Notes: generated by a model from the sequence alone, not told the origin. Positions 31,742-42,027 are shown, counted from the stretch's first letter. The stretch: DNA of 64,000 bases from CAUZJF01 sp965248605 (GCA_965248605.1 CBDFJV010000007.1:1860001-1924000), one strand, 5' to 3'. Numbers and translations: made by a program.

Positions 31742-32881
31742 ATGAAAGACACTATGATCGCAGTGCGAAAGTCCGGCCCTCGCGAAGGGCTGGTCGTCGA
31801 AGACGTCCCGGTCCCTGAAATCGCGCCCGACGAGGTGCTGGTCGCGGTTGAGGCCGCAAGCATCTGTGGGACCGACCTGCACGTCTGGGAGTGGGACGAG
31901 TGGAGCCAGCAGCGGATCAAGCCTCCCTTGACCATGGGGCACGAGTTCGCTGGGACCGTGGTGGAGATCGGCAGCGACGTCCGGCACGTGTCGGTCGGCG
32001 ACTACGTCTCAGCCGAGAGTCACGTCACCTGCGGCATGTGCTTTCAGTGTCGTACCGGCCAGGCCCATATGTGCCCCCGGACACGCATCCTGGGGGTCGA
32101 CCGGGACGGGTGCTTCGCCGAGTACGTAGCGCTTCCCGAGAGTGTGATCTGGCAGAACGACCGCGACAAGCTGCCCCCAGAGATAGCCACCCTTCAGGAG
32201 CCCTTCGGCAACGCGGTGTTCGCGACTTTGGCCCATGAGCTGGCCGGGCAGAGCGTCGGGGTACTGGGTTGTGGGCCGATCGGACTGTTTTCGACCGGCA
32301 TCGCCAAGGCCTCGGGTGCCTCTAGTGTGATGGCCGTCGACATCAACGATTTCAGGCTATCCTTGGCCAAGAAGATGGGCGCGGACGAGACGTTCAACCC
32401 GAAGACGGCGGGCCCAGACGGCGACATCGCCGACTGGCTGATCACGACCAACGGCGGGTTCGGCGTCGACGTGCTTCTGGAGATGAGCGGGGCGCCGTCG
32501 GCCATCGACGCCGCCTTCCGAGGCGTGCGGAACGGGGGCCGCGTAACTCTGTTTGGCATTCCGTCGAGCCCGGTCCGGATCGACGTGGCTGAGAACATGA
32601 TATTCAAGAATCTGACGGTGCTGGCGCTGAATGGCCGGCGCATATTCGACACGTGGTACAAGACGCGGTGGCTGCTCGAGAGCGGCGTCGTGGACCTCCG
32701 TCCGTTGATAACGCAAGAGGTGAGGCTCCAAGACGTCGAGGAGGCGATGCACCGACTCTCTGCTGGGGAAGCCGGGAAGATCATCGTCCGAACCGACGGA
32801 GCCGCGGACGTTGGGGCGGGCCGCGACGCCGAGCGCAAAGAGCCGGACGCCAACGTGCGGGGCCAGGTGATTCACCGGTAG
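31742..32881 (+). CDS. tdh: L-threonine 3-dehydrogenase-like zinc alcohol dehydrogenase
   Basis: The 379-residue medium-chain dehydrogenase has the catalytic zinc motif ASICGTDLHVWEWDEW and GHEFAGTVVEIG. The structural zinc cysteines are in CGMCFQCRTGQAHMC, and the NAD motif GVLGCGPIGLFS is near 176. The DLHVWEWDEW segment is the signature of threonine dehydrogenases, which oxidise threonine to 2-amino-3-ketobutyrate. A kbl gene 740 bases downstream would complete conversion to glycine and acetyl-CoA. The C-terminal 30 residues (after KIIVRTDG) are an extra hydrophilic tail. Confidence 0.85.
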   Translation: MKDTMIAVRKSGPREGLVVEDVPVPEIAPDEVLVAVEAASICGTDLHVWEWDEWSQQRIKPPLTMGHEFAGTVVEIGSDVRHVSVGDYVSAESHVTCGMCFQCRTGQAHMCPRTRILGVDRDGCFAEYVALPESVIWQNDRDKLPPEIATLQEPFGNAVFATLAHELAGQSVGVLGCGPIGLFSTGIAKASGASSVMAVDINDFRLSLAKKMGADETFNPKTAGPDGDIADWLITTNGGFGVDVLLEMSGAPSAIDAAFRGVRNGGRVTLFGIPSSPVRIDVAENMIFKNLTVLALNGRRIFDTWYKTRWLLESGVVDLRPLITQEVRLQDVEEAMHRLSAGEAGKIIVRTDGAADVGAGRDAERKEPDANVRGQVIHR

Positions 32882-32923
32882 AAGGCCGACGAACGGCTCC
32901 CGAAACGACCAAACCGTAGCTGG

Positions 32924-33106
32924 CTAGGTTCGCCAGTCCTCGAGTGTGTCCCGCGAGCGGGCAAGCACTTCTTGCCAGTCGGCACGCCTCGGGGGCGCGC
33001 CTAGCTCACTAATCACCCACCGAATGACGTCTTCGATCGCGACTCGATTCGTCGGCAGGTGCGCTCCAGAAAACGGGTCGAACCCAAGCTTGGCGCCTGC
33101 CTCCAT
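32924..33106 (-). CDS. Small protein of unknown function
   Basis: The 60-residue frame (MEAGAKLGFDPFSGAHLPTN, then an amphipathic helix EDVIRWVISELG and a charged end) looks protein-like but has no strong ribosome site. It lies on the strand opposite to tdh and kbl and about 165 bases downstream of the other small minus-strand gene. It may be the remnant of a longer gene. Confidence 0.4.
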   Translation of the reverse strand: MEAGAKLGFDPFSGAHLPTNRVAIEDVIRWVISELGAPPRRADWQEVLARSRDTLEDWRT

Positions 33107-33272
33107 GTGTAGGTGAGGATAGGTGGCTATCGCTTAAGGCCGCGACGTGAGTAGGGCCGGGCCGGTAGCCGCCTTGAACATCTAGGATGGACCTAGTGAT
33201 ACAGGAGATTGCCAGTTGGAGCGGAGCCTGATAGCTGGCAACGGCCTCATGCGGAGTCCGACCTGCCAAACC

Positions 33273-33497
33273 TTAGCTAGTACCTTTAATGTACAGGAGC
33301 TTGTCGTCGACGAGAGGTAGCAGCATGGCTACTTCCATAACGTCTGTCCGCTCAGGGCCGGCAAACCGACCTTCCTTCCAAGCAGCTATGAACTCGTCCC
33401 CACTCATTCCGAGGCGTCGGCGGGCTTCCTTGTCCACAAGCTCCCGCCCTTGCTCGGGACTCAACTCGCGAATGTTGTCAGTCTCTGTTGTGGCCAT
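33273..33497 (-). CDS. Small conserved-looking protein of unknown function
   Basis: The 74-residue protein reads as two helices and a strand: SPEQGRELVDKEARRRLGMSGDEFIAAWKEGRF followed by VMEVAMLLPLVDD. The pattern GMSGDEFIAAWKEG is reminiscent of small antitoxin-like or regulatory proteins found singly in many bacteria, but no toxin is evident. The ATG at 33497 has only a weak GGGAAT upstream. Confidence 0.6.
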   Translation of the reverse strand: MATTETDNIRELSPEQGRELVDKEARRRLGMSGDEFIAAWKEGRFAGPERTDVMEVAMLLPLVDDKLLYIKGTS

Positions 33498-33624
33498 TGT
33501 GATTCCCGTGGTGTTGGTGGTGTTGGCGGGTTGAAACCCATTCTACCACGCTCGATCTGACAGCTTGACGCAACAGTCCACCGACGGTACCCTCCGTCGC
33601 AGCTAGACCTCTAGGAGATAGCTT

Positions 33625-34812
<1,188 letters not shown>

Positions 34813-34828
34813 GTACCGTCACCCCCGG

Positions 34829-34853
34829 CCCCTTTCCGAATTTCGGAGAGGGG
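34829..34853. repeat. Palindromic intergenic repeat
   Basis: CCCCTTTCCGAA-TTTCGGAGAGGGG forms a hairpin and fills most of the gap between kbl and the SDR gene. It belongs to the CCTCTCCC/GGGAGAGG-type family seen elsewhere in the window. Confidence 0.6.
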
Positions 34854-34923
34854 AGAAGATACCAGACTCTCGGGTCGCCTCCCTTTGGGGTGAGGTTGGC
34901 CGCGTCCTTACCAGGTGTTAGGA

Positions 34924-35685
34924 ATGACAGACTCTAAGGAATTCGACGGGAAGGTGGCGATCGTCACTGGGGCGGGCCAGGGTATGGGACGCGCTGTGGC
35001 CGAAAGGCTCGCTACGGCGGGCGCGAGGGTGGTGGTCAACGACAGCCGAGGCGACGCTGCTGTACGTGCGGCGGGCGAGATCAAGGTGGCCGGGGGTGAC
35101 GCGATTCCCATCGCCGGGGACGTGACCTCGGCTGCTGACGTACGTGAGATCGCAGACGGCGCTCTACAGCAGTTCGGAGCGATCCACATTCTCGTCAATA
35201 ATGCCGGCGTCCTGAGGAGGACGCCGATCGTCGATATCGAAGAGGACGAGTGGGACCTCGTCGTTAATGTGAGCTTGAAGGGCGCGTACCTTTGCACCAG
35301 GGCGGTTCTGCCGTCGATGCAGAAGGCGGGGTGGGGCCGCGTCGTGAACTTCTCGTCGACCGCTGGCAAGACGGTGAGCACGCTGGGCGGGCCGCACTAC
35401 ACGGCCGCAAAGCATGGTGTGCTAGGCCTTACGAAGGCCGTCGCCAAAGAGGTGGCTCCGTACGGAATCACTGTGAACGCTGTCTGTCCTGGTCTCGTCA
35501 ATACAGAGATGGTCCGCTCAACGATCACCAAAGATCGAATCAAAGCCTACACGGATAGCTTTCCGATCTCGCGCATCGGCCAACCGAGTGAGGTCGCGGA
35601 GCTTGTCGCTTTCCTGGCGTCGGACCGAGCGGCGTACATCACCGGTTCTGCTCTCGACATCAACGGTGGCGACCTGATGGTCTAG
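34924..35685 (+). CDS. Short-chain dehydrogenase/reductase
   Basis: The 253-residue protein is a classical SDR: the cofactor motif TGAGQGMG near residue 14, LVNNAGVLRRTP near 89, the catalytic serine in VNFSSTAGKT and the YTAAKHG Tyr/Lys pair near 159. The C-terminal AYITGSALDINGGDLMV is typical of FabG-like SDRs. The substrate is unknown. ATG 34924 with AGG eight bases upstream is preferred to GTG 34915. Confidence 0.85.
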   Translation: MTDSKEFDGKVAIVTGAGQGMGRAVAERLATAGARVVVNDSRGDAAVRAAGEIKVAGGDAIPIAGDVTSAADVREIADGALQQFGAIHILVNNAGVLRRTPIVDIEEDEWDLVVNVSLKGAYLCTRAVLPSMQKAGWGRVVNFSSTAGKTVSTLGGPHYTAAKHGVLGLTKAVAKEVAPYGITVNAVCPGLVNTEMVRSTITKDRIKAYTDSFPISRIGQPSEVAELVAFLASDRAAYITGSALDINGGDLMV

Positions 35686-35700
35686 ACCGGCTCCGCTCGT

Positions 35701-35729
35701 TTGTTGGCGCAGCGCCCGTATGCTAAACT
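35701..35729 (+). promoter_or_regulatory. Promoter of the DapA-like gene
   Basis: TTGTTG (35701-35706) and TAAACT (35724-35729) are 17 bases apart, placing the transcription start about 45 bases before the ATG at 35781. AAAGGAG precedes the ATG. Confidence 0.5.
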
Positions 35730-35780
35730 CGGCGTCGGCATCCAAATACTGGGGAAAAACGACCCACCAAAGGAGCACTC

Positions 35781-36785
35781 ATGGGGACCTCACGAAAAGA
35801 AAAACTGCAGGGCGTCGTGCTCTCGCTGCCGACGTTCAACGACGACAAATTCAATCTGCAACTCCACCGCCAGCGAAGGCACATCCAGTGGCTACTGGAC
35901 CAGGGCCTGAAGGAAGGCAACGCCGTCTTCATGATCGCGGGCGGTCTCGGCGAGGGGTACTTCCTCGACGACGACGAGTGGCGCGCGATGGCCGATGTCC
36001 TGGTCGAGACGGTTGAAGGCAAGGTGCCGACGTGCATCGGCGTGTTCGAGCTGAGCGCCAGGCGGGCGGCGAAGAAGGCGAGGTACGCCGCGGACGTAGG
36101 GATCGACTTCCTGCAGTTTGCCCCTCCTCGGTACATGCGGCCCTCAGAAGAGGACGTGTTCGGCCACTTCAAGTACGTGCACGACGAGGCCGACGTCGGG
36201 ATCATGGCGTACAACACCCCGTGGGCGATGCCGGGCGCTGGGTTCGAGTACGGGTCCAGCATTCTCGAGCGCTTCATGGATCTCGAGAACGTGGTCGGCA
36301 TCAAGTGGGCCTCCTTCGACATCAAGCACTACGTGAACATGCTTCGGCTGTTCGCCGACAAGTTCAACTTCATCAACAACGGTGGGGTAATGAGCGTAGG
36401 GCCGAGGCTCGGCATGAAGGGCTTTATCGACTTCCAGGCAAACCTCGCGCCCAGGCTCTCGCTGCACAGGTGGGATCTCTGGCAGCAGGAGAAGTGGGAC
36501 GAGCTCGACGAAATGGAGACGAGGATGCGGTTGGACCCCTTCGTCAAGGTGGTCAACCCCGAGGAGCAGAACTGGGTTGGCATGGGCGAGGGACCGACGT
36601 CGCGACTCCGGCTCCGGGCCCTGGGCATGGAGGCGGGTCCCGAGTTTCCGGCGCAAGCGCCCCTATCGCAGGAGTATATCGACGCCTATATGCGCGGCAT
36701 CGAGGCCTCTGGGACCCTGGAGTGGGTCGACTGGGACCAGTCGATCTTCGACGAGATAGACCAGGGGGCGGCTGCGGCGGACTAG
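35781..36785 (+). CDS. Dihydrodipicolinate synthase (DapA) superfamily aldolase/lyase
   Basis: The 334-residue TIM-barrel protein has the Schiff-base lysine in VVGIKWASF (near residue 178), and the proton-relay tyrosine in MAYNTPWAM near 148. AVFMIAGGLGEGYFLDDDEW replaces the usual GTTGE loop. It is a pyruvate- or keto-acid-dependent lyase of the N-acetylneuraminate lyase/DapA group. True DapA proteins are about 290 residues, so the extended C-terminus and divergent loop argue for a catabolic substrate. It stands alone between the SDR gene and the tandem repeats. Confidence 0.8.
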   Translation: MGTSRKEKLQGVVLSLPTFNDDKFNLQLHRQRRHIQWLLDQGLKEGNAVFMIAGGLGEGYFLDDDEWRAMADVLVETVEGKVPTCIGVFELSARRAAKKARYAADVGIDFLQFAPPRYMRPSEEDVFGHFKYVHDEADVGIMAYNTPWAMPGAGFEYGSSILERFMDLENVVGIKWASFDIKHYVNMLRLFADKFNFINNGGVMSVGPRLGMKGFIDFQANLAPRLSLHRWDLWQQEKWDELDEMETRMRLDPFVKVVNPEEQNWVGMGEGPTSRLRLRALGMEAGPEFPAQAPLSQEYIDAYMRGIEASGTLEWVDWDQSIFDEIDQGAAAAD

Positions 36786-36820
36786 GAAGGGTACGGGGTA
36801 CAGGGTTTGGGGGTTAGGGA

Positions 36821-37205
36821 CTAGTAGACCGAAATCTTTGAAATGAGGGGTAGCCGAGATTGGCGTGCTACGACGACAGGGCGGGTTTCAAACCCGCCCC
36901 TACCAAGCCGTAACCTCAGAACCCTTCAATACTAGGATGTTGGACCACTAGTAGACCGAAATCTTTGAAATGAGGGGTAGCCGAGATTGGCGTGCTACGA
37001 CGACAGGGCGGGTTTCAAACCCGCCCCTACCAAGCCGTAACCTCAGAACCCTTCAATACTAGGATGTTGGACCACTAGTAGACCGAAATCTTTGAAATGA
37101 GGGGTAGCCGAGATTGGCGTGCTACGACGACAGGGCGGGTTTCAAACCCGCCCCTACCAAGCCGTAACCTCAGAACCCTTCAATACTAGGATGTTGGACC
37201 ACTAG
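36821..37205 (+). repeat. Three tandem copies of the 127-bp CTAG-flanked repeat
   Basis: CTAG occurs at 36821, 36948, 37075 and 37202, exactly 127 bases apart, and the three intervening units look identical to each other and to copy 1. Each has the GGGCGGGTTT/AAACCCGCCC hairpin. Adjacent units share one CTAG, so the array could arise by repeated insertion at CTAG or by unequal recombination. Confidence 0.9.
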
Positions 37206-37206
37206 G

Positions 37207-37322
37207 GTTTGGTTCGACAAGCCTGTCCTGAGCTTCGCCGAAGGGCTCACCGTGAGAGGAAACAAGAGGCTCGCCACGGGCGGCTAACCCAACCGCTCAC
37301 CCTGAGCTAGTCGAAGGGTCAC
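37207..37322. repeat. Dispersed 'ttcgacaagcctgtcctgag' intergenic repeat
   Basis: The left part reads GGTTCGACAAGCCTGTCCTG and the right part is a related inverted copy (CACCCTGAGCTAGTCGAAGG). Related fragments are seen near 7447 and 45560. It lies between the tandem 127-bp units and the SelA-like gene and has no coding potential. Confidence 0.55.
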
Positions 37323-37386
37323 TCCGAGCTCAACTACGGATGTCCGCAGGGATCTGACTAAGCCGTTTAAGACGAGCGGAGATGGC

Positions 37387-38508
37387 ATGGGCACGATTCT
37401 CGACAACGTCTACACGAAGCTTGGCGCCCGGCCTGTAATCAACGCCGCTAGTAACACCACGACCTGGGGTGGCTCTCTTCCGTCCACCGAGGTCAGGCGA
37501 GCGATGGAGGAGGCCAACGTCGGCTTCGTCGAGATGCACGAGCTACTCGAGAAGTCCGGCGACTTCATCGCCGAGACTCTGGGGGTCGAGGCTGCCTACG
37601 TCACCTCCGGCTGCTACGCCGCCCTCGTGCTCAGCACAGCGGCGTGCATGACTGGCAACGACCCCGACAAGATGGCCCAGCTTCCTGACACGACCGGGCT
37701 GAAGACCGAGGTCGTGCTCCAGAAGCAGCACCGGTACGGCTACGACCGCAGCTACACGGTGGCAGGCGGCAAGCTGGTCGAGATCGGGGACGACGACGGC
37801 ACGACTCTCGAGGACCTCGAAAGCGCCATCGGCCCGGACACCGCCGCAGTGGGGTACCTCGTCAAGGGCGATGGGGCGACCGGAGCGTTGGCGCTGGAGG
37901 ACGTGGTCCGGGTCGCCAACGACCGCGAGGTGCCAGTTATTGCCGACGCGGCCGCACAGGTCTATCCGCTCGACTACTTCCGGCGAAACGCCCAGTCGGC
38001 GGACCTGGTGTGTTTCGGCGGCAAGTACTTCGGCTCTCCTCACTCGACCGGCTTCGTCTGTGGTAAGAAGGACATGATCGAGGCTGTCGCCAACCACGGT
38101 TTCATCGGGCCGCGGCCGCTTGGGCGAGGCATGAAGGTGGACCGCCAGGAGATCGTCGGGCTGGTTGCAGCACTAGATGCGTGGTTGACGATGGACCATG
38201 AGGAGCGCCTGCTCGGGTACGGGCAGCGGTTCGACGCGATCCAGTCCGGCGTCGACGACCTCCCCTCTGTGAAGAAGACGGAGGTGTTCACGAGCAACTC
38301 GTACTGGTCGCTCGGACTCCACGTCGTCATCGACGCCGAGACGCTGGGCAAGACGGCGCGGGACGTGGCTCAGGAGCTCTCTGAAGGTACGCCTCGTGTG
38401 AGGCTAAGCGCGTCCGACGACGACACGATCGTTGTCATGGTGCACAACCTCAACGACGGCGACGAGGTGATCGTCGCCGAAAGACTTCGGGCCGCGCTGG
38501 TTACCTAG
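37387..38508 (+). CDS. SelA-like PLP-dependent lyase/transferase
   Basis: The 373-residue protein resembles L-seryl-tRNA selenium transferase/DgaE-type fold-I PLP enzymes. It has YTKLGARPVINAASNTTTWGG, VEMHELLEKSGDFIAETLGV, AAYVTSGCYAALVL, VIADAAAQVYP and the PLP lysine in VCFGGKYFGSPHSTG (near residue 218). It lacks the N-terminal tRNA-binding domain of true SelA. Relatives act on hydroxy- or amino-acid catabolites, for example D-glucosaminate-6-phosphate ammonia lyase. The next gene, 38 bases downstream, encodes a deacylase-like zinc enzyme and may act in the same path. Confidence 0.82.
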   Translation: MGTILDNVYTKLGARPVINAASNTTTWGGSLPSTEVRRAMEEANVGFVEMHELLEKSGDFIAETLGVEAAYVTSGCYAALVLSTAACMTGNDPDKMAQLPDTTGLKTEVVLQKQHRYGYDRSYTVAGGKLVEIGDDDGTTLEDLESAIGPDTAAVGYLVKGDGATGALALEDVVRVANDREVPVIADAAAQVYPLDYFRRNAQSADLVCFGGKYFGSPHSTGFVCGKKDMIEAVANHGFIGPRPLGRGMKVDRQEIVGLVAALDAWLTMDHEERLLGYGQRFDAIQSGVDDLPSVKKTEVFTSNSYWSLGLHVVIDAETLGKTARDVAQELSEGTPRVRLSASDDDTIVVMVHNLNDGDEVIVAERLRAALVT

Positions 38509-38546
38509 CAGTGCCCGATGGGCAGGTCTGAATCGTAGGGAGAGCC

Positions 38547-39527
38547 GTGAACTTCAAAGACTTCGACCTGGAACGCCTCCCGCGCGGCTCCAGCGAGTCT
38601 CTGTACGTCGACGTGACTACCTTTGAGCCCAGTGACCCGCTTCGGCTACCGGTCTTGATCGTTCGTGGCGCTCAGGACGGGCCGACCATCGCGGTTCTGG
38701 GCGGGGTGCACGGCGACGAGTACGAAGGGCCACATGCCGTTCGCATGCTCTTTTCCTCGCTGGACCCCGACAGCTTGAGTGGGACGTTTGTAGGTGTGCC
38801 ACAGGCGAATCCTCCGGCCTTCTCGGCTGGCACGAGGACCAGCCCCCTCGACGGGCTGAACCTCGCGCGGGTGTTTCCTGGGAGTGCGGACGGAGAGCCC
38901 ACAGAGCGAATCGCGCACCATCTTAGCGGGTCGATCATTGGACGCTGCGACTTCCTGATCGACCTCCACAGCTCCGGGACGCTCTGGTCGATGCCGACGC
39001 TGGTCGGCTACGACGCTCGGGACAACGACGCAGGCCGCCGGTCGCGTGAGGCCGCGATGGCCGTCGGCGCCTCTGTCGTGTGGGGGCACCCGGAAATCGC
39101 GCGCGGACGTACGGTCACCGAGGCCGCTGACCGCGAGATCCCGTGGCTCTACGCCGAGTGCCCCGGTGGCGGCTGGCTGCACGTCGACAGCGCGGCGCTG
39201 TACGCCCAGGGCGTCCGAAACGTGATGGCACATCTGGGTATGCTGCCAGGCCCGGTCAACGCACGTCAGCCTCAATTCCGTCTCTACGGCTCCGGCGACG
39301 TCGACTCGGCTGCAACCGCGGGGGCCACGGGCTTTCTGGTCCGACAAGTGGAGCTTCTCGACCGCGTGCGGGAAGGCGATGTCCTGGGCACGGTGTCGGG
39401 GCTGGCCGGCGAGACGTTGGAGGAAATACGCGCTGGGTCCGACGGGGTCGTTGTCTTCATGCGTGCCGTCCCATCGACCACGGCTGGCGATCTGGTGTTC
39501 ATGCTGGCTAGCGAATCACCTTTGTAG
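38547..39527 (+). CDS. AstE/AspA-family zinc deacylase
   Basis: The 326-residue protein belongs to the succinylglutamate desuccinylase/aspartoacylase group (M14 fold). Zinc ligands are visible in GGVHGDEYEGP and in FLIDLHSSG; the catalytic glutamate is probably in WLYAECPGGG. The C-terminal beta-rich domain (LYGSGDVDSAATAGATGFLV) is typical. It should release an acyl group from an N-acyl amino acid or a related amide in the cytosol. The start is GTG 38547 with GGGAGAG upstream. It follows the SelA-like gene closely. Confidence 0.83.
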   Translation: MNFKDFDLERLPRGSSESLYVDVTTFEPSDPLRLPVLIVRGAQDGPTIAVLGGVHGDEYEGPHAVRMLFSSLDPDSLSGTFVGVPQANPPAFSAGTRTSPLDGLNLARVFPGSADGEPTERIAHHLSGSIIGRCDFLIDLHSSGTLWSMPTLVGYDARDNDAGRRSREAAMAVGASVVWGHPEIARGRTVTEAADREIPWLYAECPGGGWLHVDSAALYAQGVRNVMAHLGMLPGPVNARQPQFRLYGSGDVDSAATAGATGFLVRQVELLDRVREGDVLGTVSGLAGETLEEIRAGSDGVVVFMRAVPSTTAGDLVFMLASESPL

Positions 39528-39934
39528 CCGAACCCCATCACAGGGTTTTCGTTGGAGGACCGCTCGTTGGAGCACATTAGAGAGGAAGAGGTTCGCTTTC
39601 GAAACGGGGACACGACGTTGTCCGGGACTCTTTACTTGCCCAGCTCCCAAGGACGTCATCCAGCCATCGTTTTCGTCCATGGTTCGGGCCAGGAGCACCG
39701 TAAAGTAAAGAATTTCCAGTTCTGGGAGCGGCTCTTCTCGCCACTGGTTAAGAACGGCTTCGCCGTACTCTTCTACGACAAACGAGGTTGTGGTGAATCG
39801 TCCGGCGATTGGCGATTGTACGATGATCGGGCGCACTCGTTCTCGCTTTTGGCCGACGACGCCGTCGCTGGCGTGCTCGCACTGCAAGATCATGAGGATA
39901 TCGTCGCGAGCAGCATAGGGGTGCTTGGCTTTAG

Positions 39935-41652
39935 CCCGAATCCACCGACGGACAGGGATGGACGACGTGAGGACAGCGGAAGGGGGTGAGGGAGTTACAG
40001 GCGTGATGATCCGGGCTCGAATTTGGGTAGACGGGAGGTTGGCGGGCGGTCTGCAGGCGCTTTTGGGGGCACCGATGGCGGCCTACAGTGGCTGTGGCGA
40101 GCCAGATGGCGGGATAGGACACGGCAAGAGGCGCTCGCGGACTGGGCTGGCGCGAGTTTGCGGGGACGTTGGGTTGGCTGGTGGGTCAGTGGCGGACGGG
40201 CTCCGTCAGGCTGGGAGTGGAATGGCTCGCAGTCGGGCCAGGGCGCGGCTGAACTGCTCCTCCCAGGGCCAGCGCCGGGGAAGCTGCAGGGTCAATCGGC
40301 GTGCCGAGCGGGTGATCCGTCCGGCCAAGGCAAAGACCCGTCGTCTGAGGGTCTTGGTGGTCACGATCTGCTGACCCAGGCCGATGCGGGCTGTCCAGCG
40401 GGCCAGGTTGTGCGCCATCACCTGTACCGCCAGCCAGGCGCCGTTGGCGGCGAAACGGCCCGAGGGGAGATGGTTCAGCCCCACGCCGTACTTGAGGTCG
40501 CGTATCGCATTCTCGATCTCGGCGTGACGGCGATGATCGGCCTCCAGTTCCAGCGTCTCCCCGTCCCGGTCGGTGATGAAGCCGTGATAGCTGTAGGTGG
40601 CGAAGAGAGCCAGTTGAGAACAGGGCGCCGGCTTCACCCGCCGGACGATGAGCCGTACCGGCGCGGCGTCCGCCTCGGCCTGGAACGGGGTGTAGGTGGT
40701 CTCGGCCACATCGGCGGCGCCGTCCATCCAGTAAGGAATCGGCGTCCAGGCATCTTCGGGTATCGCCTCGATGAGATTCCGCAGGCGGGCGCGCTGGCGG
40801 ATGGCGATGGAGAAGCGGACATCCATCCGGCGGCAGACGGCGACCACGGCGTGGGTATAGAAGCCGCTGTCGGCCCGCACCGTGAGTTGGCCCCTGGCTC
40901 CGCAGTAGCGCACCCGCCCCACCGTTTCACGCAGGAAGTGGGCAGCGCCGCGGGCGGTGTTAGCCCGGCCCTCGCGCAGGCGGGCCATCAGCACGTCGCC
41001 GGTGCCGGCGGCGACGGCCAGCAGCGGGTGATAGCCCCGCGCACCGGTGTAGCCGTGGTGGCGGGCGCCCTCCTTGGCCAGTCCGTAGGTCTCGCAGATC
41101 GTCGAATCAAGGTCGATGGTGAATGGTGCGTCGCCGGGTCCGGCACCGGCCTTCCAGACCCGGGCCAGCAACTCGCGGCTCACCCGGTCCAGTTGGCGGA
41201 CATGGCCCCACCTGAAGCTGCGCAGGAAGGTGCCCAGGGTGGAGGGAGCCTTAGCCGTGAAACCGAGCACGCGGGCGGTCCCGCCGGCGCGCAGCACATC
41301 GGCGTCGTCGATGCAATCTCCGCCGGCTAGGGCGGAGGCCACCAGGGTCATCATCTTGTCGCCGGTGTTCGCCCGGCCCGGCGCGCCGCCGAGGTCGAGG
41401 TGCTTCCGGAGGAGTTGGGGCAGGCCAAGGCGCAGGGCGAGGGTGGCGGGAAGGATCAGCCCGGCATTGGCCACCAGGCGGTGGTCGTCGAAGGCGATTT
41501 GGATGCGGTCGGGGTGGTTACGTGGTAGCATCTATCGGGTGCTCCTTTTCTGGGACCGGTTTTCTGTTTCAAAACCATTATCCCAGATTCAGAGGCGCAC
41601 CCTTTTGTTTCTTCAGCAGGCCTCCTACACGCCGTCCTTCGGTGGATTAGGG
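39935..41652 (-). mobile_element. IS1380-family element, copy A (diverged)
   Basis: The 1718-bp element has ends CCCGAATCCACCGA and, inverted, CCCTAATCCACCGA, and a 5-bp target duplication TTTAG (39930-39934 and 41653-41657). Its transposase gene is on the minus strand. It differs clearly from copies B and C in length and in protein sequence, so it is an older or separate lineage of the same element. Confidence 0.9.
40206..41531 (-). CDS. IS1380-family transposase (copy A)
   Basis: The 441-residue DDE transposase has the IS1380 hallmarks. The first Asp is in FTIDLDSTICETYG, followed by HHGYTGARGYHPLL and RANTARGAAHFLRETVGRV. The second Asp is in LTVRADSGFY and the Glu in AEIENAIRDLKYG. It is full length and open. 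About nine in ten residues match the transposases of copies B and C by eye, with changes spread along the protein. AAGGAGCACC upstream of its ATG lies in the same fold-back hairpin region as in copy B. Confidence 0.92.
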   Translation of the reverse strand: MLPRNHPDRIQIAFDDHRLVANAGLILPATLALRLGLPQLLRKHLDLGGAPGRANTGDKMMTLVASALAGGDCIDDADVLRAGGTARVLGFTAKAPSTLGTFLRSFRWGHVRQLDRVSRELLARVWKAGAGPGDAPFTIDLDSTICETYGLAKEGARHHGYTGARGYHPLLAVAAGTGDVLMARLREGRANTARGAAHFLRETVGRVRYCGARGQLTVRADSGFYTHAVVAVCRRMDVRFSIAIRQRARLRNLIEAIPEDAWTPIPYWMDGAADVAETTYTPFQAEADAAPVRLIVRRVKPAPCSQLALFATYSYHGFITDRDGETLELEADHRRHAEIENAIRDLKYGVGLNHLPSGRFAANGAWLAVQVMAHNLARWTARIGLGQQIVTTKTLRRRVFALAGRITRSARRLTLQLPRRWPWEEQFSRALARLRAIPLPA

Positions 41653-41956
41653 TTTAGCCAGGGAGGGTGGGTTGGACCGATGGCCGCGGCGCGATCGAAG
41701 GCCGTGGCCTTCGTCATTGCTTGTTCGGCCGCCGGCGTCAGCCCGGGAGAGCAGATGGATTTTCTTGTCTCGAACAAGCTCCGACTCCAAGGCCGTCCGG
41801 GAGAAGAGATTTCTGAGGCACTGCAGGCGAGAAACCGGTCTTACGAGCTCTGGAGGACCTTCGCGCTGACAGGCAAGGGATGGGACGACTATGAAACCCT
41901 ACTAAGCCCGAATCCACCGAAGGACGTCCTTGGGGACAGCCCTTGAAGAAGCCAGC

Positions 41957-42022
41957 GGGTGCTCCTCTGAATCTGGGATAATGGTTTTGGAACAGAAACC
42001 CGCCCGGAAACAAGGAGCACCC
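41957..42022 (+). promoter_or_regulatory. Fold-back hairpin hiding the transposase ribosome site, with internal promoter
   Basis: GGGTGCTCCT (41957-41966) is perfectly complementary to AGGAGCACCC (42013-42022), which contains the ribosome site of the transposase at 42028. An extended -10 (TGGGATAAT, GATAAT at 41977-41982) lies between the arms. Messages started at this internal promoter lack the left arm, while read-through messages would carry both and fold. The arrangement is kept in copy C and, with one mismatch, in copy A. Confidence 0.6.
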
Positions 42023-42027
42023 AATAG

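Noticed and set aside
36821..37205. CRISPR-like array
   Set aside because: The 127-bp units are identical along their full length and contiguous, with no unique spacers and no cas genes.
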